34,516 nt of DNA, from NCBI RefSeq assembly GCF_000414115.1, contig NZ_AOPZ01000257.1, positions 1 to 34,516 on the forward strand, given 5' to 3'. The notes beneath the pieces were generated by a model. It was not told the DNA's origin. It saw only the letters and a list, made by a program, of their open reading frames with translations, and ran no database searches. Positions 31,924 to 34,516 of the stretch are shown piece after piece; position 1 is the first letter of the stretch; each line of letters starts with the position of its first letter. The DNA is from Streptomyces aurantiacus JA 4570 (GTDB lineage: Bacteria; Actinomycetota; Actinomycetes; Streptomycetales; Streptomycetaceae). The position numbers and the translations under genes are program-made.

Positions 31924-31963
31924 CAGAGGGGCGCCCCACCCACGCGGGTGGAGCGCCCCTCTG
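31924..31963. terminator. Strong bidirectional terminator between the conserved hypothetical gene and ptsI
   Basis: CAGAGGGGCGCCCCACCC (31924-31941) and GGGTGGAGCGCCCCTCTG (31946-31963) form an 18-bp stem with one mismatch and a 4-nt loop. It begins 2 bp after the plus-strand stop and ends 10 bp before the ptsI stop. TTTCTT follows on the plus strand. It should serve both convergent genes. Confidence 0.92.
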
Positions 31964-31973
31964 GACAGGTTTC

Positions 31974-33644
31974 TTACTCGCCGGACAGCACGGCGTGCGC
32001 CGCCTTGCGTGCCTCTTCGGCGCTGTCGGCGGCGCGGGCGGCGGCCGCGGCCCGCTCGCACTGGGCCAGCGTGTACTTGCCCAGCGTCGCCCGGACGTAA
32101 GGAATCGACGCGGCACCCATGGAGAGGGAGGTGACACCCAGACCGGTCAGCACACACGCGAGCAGCGGGTCGGAAGCGGCCTCACCGCACACGCCACAGC
32201 TCTTGCCCTCGGCCTTCGCCGACTCGGCGGACAGCGCGACCAGGTCGAGCAGTGCGGGCTGCCACGGGTCCTGCAGCCTGGACACCGCACCGACCTGCCG
32301 GTCGGCGGCGAAGGTGTACTGCGCGAGGTCGTTGGTGCCGAGCGAAAGGAACTCGACCTCCTGCAGGATCGAGCGCGCCCGGAGTGCGGCGGACGGGATC
32401 TCCACCATGGCGCCGAACTTGGCCTGCAGCCCCGCTTCACGGCACGCGTCGGCGAACGCCTTGGCGTCCGTACGGTCCGCGACCATCGGAGCCATCACCT
32501 CGAGGTAGACGGGAAGCCCCTCCGCGGCCTTGGCCAGCGCGCTCAGCTGGGTCCGCAGCACCTCGGGGTGGTCGAGGAGCGACCGAAGACCACGCACACC
32601 GAGGGCCGGGTTCGGCTCGTCGGCCGGCGTCAGGAAGTCGAGCGGCTTGTCCGCACCGGCGTCGAGGACGCGCACGACGACGCGGCCCTCGGGGAAGGCT
32701 TCGAGGACCTGACGGTAGGCGTCGACCTGCTTCTCCTCGGTCGGCGCCTTGGTGCTGTCGTCGAGGAAGAGGAACTCCGTACGGAACAGACCGACGCCCT
32801 CGGCGCCCGCCTCGACCGCGGCGGGCACGTCGGCGGGGCCGCCGACGTTCGCGAGGAGCGGCACCTTGTGGCCGTCGGAGGTGGCACCCGGTCCGGTCGT
32901 CGCGGCGAGCGCGGCCTTGCGTTCGGCCGCGGCGGCCTCCAGCTCGGCACGCTTCTCCGCGCTGGGGTCGACGAAGATCTCACCGGTGCTGCCGTCGACG
33001 GCCACGACCGTGCCCTCGGCGAGCTCACCGGCACCGGGCAGCGCGACGACGGCGGGCACACCGAGCGCCCGGGCCAGGATCGCGCTGTGGCTGGTCGGCC
33101 CACCCTCTTCGGTGACGAAGCCGAGGACGAGGGCCGGGTCGAGGAGTGCGGTGTCCGCGGGCGCGAGGTCACGCGCGATGAGCACGTACGGCTCGTCGCT
33201 GTCCGGCACACCCGGCATCGGAACGCCAAGGAGTCGCGCGACGATACGGTTCCGCACGTCGTCGAGGTCGGCGACGCGACCGGCCATGTACTCGCCCGCG
33301 CCCGCGAGGAGTTCGCGGTAGTGCGAGAACGCGTCGTAGATACCGCGCTCGGCCGTGCTGCCGACGGCGATGCGCCGGTCCACGTCGGCGATGAGCTCCG
33401 GGTCCTGAGCGATCATCGCCTGAGCCTCGAGCACCGCCTGGGCCTCGCCGCCGGCCAGATTGCCGCGCGCCATCAGGTCGGCGGCCACAGCCTCGACGGC
33501 CTTGCGGGCGCGCCCCTGTTCGCGCTCCGCGTCCTCCGCCGGGATCTGCTTGGCCGGCGGCTCGAGGACCGCCGTCCCCATGTGCCGAACCTCGCCGATC
33601 GCCACCCCGTGGCTCACGCCGACGCCTCGCAGCGTTGTCTCCAT
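31974..33644 (-). CDS. ptsI: PTS phosphoenolpyruvate-protein phosphotransferase (Enzyme I)
   Basis: A 556-residue Enzyme I of standard length. The phosphorylated histidine is His186 in GGPTSHSAILARALG. The PEP-binding domain has LFRTEFLFLD and LSLGTNDLAQYTFAADR. The catalytic cysteine is Cys486 in SCGVCGEAASDP. It takes phosphate from PEP and passes it to HPr, the first step of sugar uptake through all PTS permeases. The ATG start has GGAG 9 nt upstream. It lies 84 bp downstream of crr on the same strand, so the two are likely one transcript. No HPr gene (ptsH) is in the window. Confidence 0.97.
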   Translation of the reverse strand: METTLRGVGVSHGVAIGEVRHMGTAVLEPPAKQIPAEDAEREQGRARKAVEAVAADLMARGNLAGGEAQAVLEAQAMIAQDPELIADVDRRIAVGSTAERGIYDAFSHYRELLAGAGEYMAGRVADLDDVRNRIVARLLGVPMPGVPDSDEPYVLIARDLAPADTALLDPALVLGFVTEEGGPTSHSAILARALGVPAVVALPGAGELAEGTVVAVDGSTGEIFVDPSAEKRAELEAAAAERKAALAATTGPGATSDGHKVPLLANVGGPADVPAAVEAGAEGVGLFRTEFLFLDDSTKAPTEEKQVDAYRQVLEAFPEGRVVVRVLDAGADKPLDFLTPADEPNPALGVRGLRSLLDHPEVLRTQLSALAKAAEGLPVYLEVMAPMVADRTDAKAFADACREAGLQAKFGAMVEIPSAALRARSILQEVEFLSLGTNDLAQYTFAADRQVGAVSRLQDPWQPALLDLVALSAESAKAEGKSCGVCGEAASDPLLACVLTGLGVTSLSMGAASIPYVRATLGKYTLAQCERAAAAARAADSAEEARKAAHAVLSGE

Positions 33645-33728
33645 TTCACCCGTCTCCGATAATGCGACGGGCCCAGCCGCCGCGGTGGATGTCCTACCTG
33701 CCGTCGACCAGCGACAGCGCTGCCGTCA

Positions 33729-34178
33729 CTACTTCCAGGCGAAGAGAGCGTCGCCGGCCTTCACATCGCCGTCCTCGACGAGGTCCGACAGGGACTCGGC
33801 CGTCGCCTCGAGCGCCACGACGGGGCACACCGGGGACTTGCCGGCGGCCTCGACGGCGGCCGGGTCCCAGCGCACCACGGACTGACCGCGCTGTACGGTG
33901 TCCCCCTTGTTGACCAGGAGCTCGAAGCCCTCGCCATTGAGCTGAACGGTGTCGATGCCCAGGTGCGTCAGAACCCCGTGGCCCTCGGCGTCCACCACGA
34001 CGAAGGCGTGCGGGTGAAGAGAGACGATGATGCCGTCGACGGGCGCAACCGCCTCGGAGGGCTCGCGAACAGGGTCGATGGCCGTGCCGGGGCCGACCAT
34101 CGCGCCCGAGAACACGGGATCGGGTACCGCAGCGAGTCCGATGGCGCGTCCAGCAAGCGGGGACGTAACGCTGGTCAT
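33729..34178 (-). CDS. crr: PTS glucose-type EIIA component
   Basis: A 149-residue EIIA-Glc domain protein. The active-site histidine is His72 in VLTHLGIDTVQLNG. The partner histidine is His57 in SLHPHAFVVV; the 15-residue spacing equals that of E. coli EIIA-Glc (75 and 90). GPGTAIDP and DGIIVSLHPH are further family motifs. It accepts phosphate from HPr and passes it to sugar-specific EIIB/EIIC permeases. In Streptomyces the crr-ptsI pair serves N-acetylglucosamine uptake, and its control by DasR is reported for S. coelicolor. The ATG start has GGGAGG 6 nt upstream. Confidence 0.95.
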   Translation of the reverse strand: MTSVTSPLAGRAIGLAAVPDPVFSGAMVGPGTAIDPVREPSEAVAPVDGIIVSLHPHAFVVVDAEGHGVLTHLGIDTVQLNGEGFELLVNKGDTVQRGQSVVRWDPAAVEAAGKSPVCPVVALEATAESLSDLVEDGDVKAGDALFAWK

Positions 34179-34323
34179 GGCAAGCCTCCCAGGGGGTGGA
34201 GATTCGATACCGCCGTCACTACCTGTCCTGGACGACGCACTGTTCAGAAGCGTAAGTCATAGGAAGTCCCGGTTCCGCACGAGTGGTCCCGGTTGGCAGA
34301 CGTAGAAGCACTGCACAAACGAT

Positions 34324-34352
34324 TTGCGCCGACCCGGACGTCGTTGTAGAGT
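34324..34352 (+). promoter_or_regulatory. rrn-type promoter
   Basis: TTGCGC (34324-34329) and TAGAGT (34347-34352) are separated by exactly 17 bp. This is a good vegetative-sigma (HrdB-type) promoter. It reads towards the rRNA leader at the right edge and is probably one of several tandem rrn promoters. Confidence 0.65.
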
Positions 34353-34464
34353 CGGACCCCTGCCCAGGGCCGTGACGACGCACTCAGCGTCGGGGGCCAG
34401 GCAGCAACTATCGAGTCGGATCCTATCGCGGGGTCTGGTTCCTCATGTCCACAGATCATCGTGG

Positions 34465-34493
34465 TCAGAGAGCCGAAAATGACCTGATAGAGT
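34465..34493 (+). promoter_or_regulatory. Second rrn-type promoter, proximal to the rRNA leader
   Basis: A second TAGAGT lies at 34488-34493, with TCAGAG at 34465-34470 as a poor -35 at 17 bp. The identical -10 in two positions 141 bp apart suits the tandem promoters of Streptomyces rrn operons. Transcription would start at about the last 15 bases of the window. Confidence 0.55.
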
Positions 34494-34516
34494 TTGGAAA
34501 CACCGAAGGGAAGCGC
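34494..34516 (+). ncRNA. Start of a ribosomal RNA operon 5' leader (partial; 16S gene beyond window)
   Basis: The final bases, from TTGGAAACACC to GAAGGGAAGCGC, match my memory of the leader preceding Streptomyces 16S rRNA genes, which continues GCCCGGAGG. The two TAGAGT promoters just upstream support it. The mature 16S sequence is not reached, so this rests on recognition of a short string and context. Confidence 0.6.

Larger units (their letters stand above)
34179..34516. other. Divergent regulatory region between crr and a downstream rrn operon
   Basis: No protein gene is convincing in these 338 bp. The left half must hold the crr promoter (minus strand), which I could not assign. A direct repeat GTCCCGGTT at 34266-34274 and 34286-34294 has a 20-bp period, two helical turns. 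The right half carries plus-strand promoter motifs and the start of what looks like an rRNA operon leader, listed separately. Confidence 0.5.

Noticed and set aside
33722..34222. GCCGTCACTAC repeated at 33722-33732 and 34212-34222, flanking crr.
   Set aside because: An 11-bp match about 490 bp apart with no further similarity is compatible with chance; no element lies between apart from crr.
34282..34297. Possible DasR operator (AGTGGTCCCGGTTGGC) upstream of crr.
   Set aside because: The left half matches AGTGGTC but the right half does not match the expected AGACCA-type arm. DasR control is plausible from other Streptomyces but this site is not convincing.
34244..34459. A 71-residue open frame on the minus strand upstream of crr.
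   Set aside because: It overlaps the rrn promoter region, has no ribosome site and has no GC-biased third position as real genes here do.

Overview
The window is about 34.5 kb of very GC-rich DNA with strong third-position GC bias, frequent GTG starts and many 4-bp ATGA or GTGA gene overlaps. It carries mycothiol (not glutathione) formaldehyde detoxification, a conservon (cvnA-B-C-D) and a crr-ptsI pair beside what looks like a ribosomal RNA operon leader. Together these point to a Streptomyces chromosome, in the more conserved part rather than on a mobile island. I see no transposase, integrase, tRNA, CRISPR array or prophage gene.

Left part (1-10,862). A truncated SMC/RecN-like coiled-coil ATPase enters from the left edge and overlaps tail to tail with a minus-strand operon. 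Read 7,679 down to 1,739, that operon is: S-(hydroxymethyl)mycothiol dehydrogenase, FAD/GcvT-type dimethylglycine oxidase, monomeric sarcosine oxidase-like enzyme, and a Rieske oxygenase of the betaine-monooxygenase type. An IclR regulator lies upstream on the same strand. Divergent from it are a small Rieske ferredoxin and an FAD ferredoxin reductase. I infer a complete stepwise N-demethylation route, best fitted to glycine betaine -> dimethylglycine -> sarcosine -> glycine, with formaldehyde handled by tetrahydrofolate and mycothiol. The ferredoxin reductase carries two unusual low-complexity insertions built from DNA tandem repeats and is followed by a 16-bp tandem array.

Middle (10,890-20,508). 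A two-helix membrane protein gene diverges from a conservon: cvnA (sensor kinase-like), cvnB (roadblock), cvnC (DUF742) and cvnD (small GTPase). The conservon is split: a 3.65-kb fused hydantoinase/5-oxoprolinase gene lies between cvnC and cvnD on the same strand. A pair of identical 12-bp palindromes lies in the gap between cvnD and the convergent glpK.

Right part (20,562-34,516). glpF-glpK (glycerol uptake and phosphorylation) occur without glpD or a gylR-type regulator. Then come a DUF35/thiolase-like pair under a perfect palindromic operator candidate, a secreted VanX-like D,D-dipeptidase, a NUDIX hydrolase, a GH31 alpha-glucosidase, acetoacetyl-CoA synthetase, a conserved unknown, and the general PTS proteins crr and ptsI. 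The last ~200 bases read as promoters and 5' leader of an rrn operon whose 16S gene lies beyond the right edge.

Most likely novel points: the hydantoinase gene inside the conservon, the electron-transfer arrangement of the demethylation cluster, the repeat-built insertions in its reductase, and the SMC-like ATPase at the left edge. All functions are inferred from motifs and context read by eye; no database search was run.
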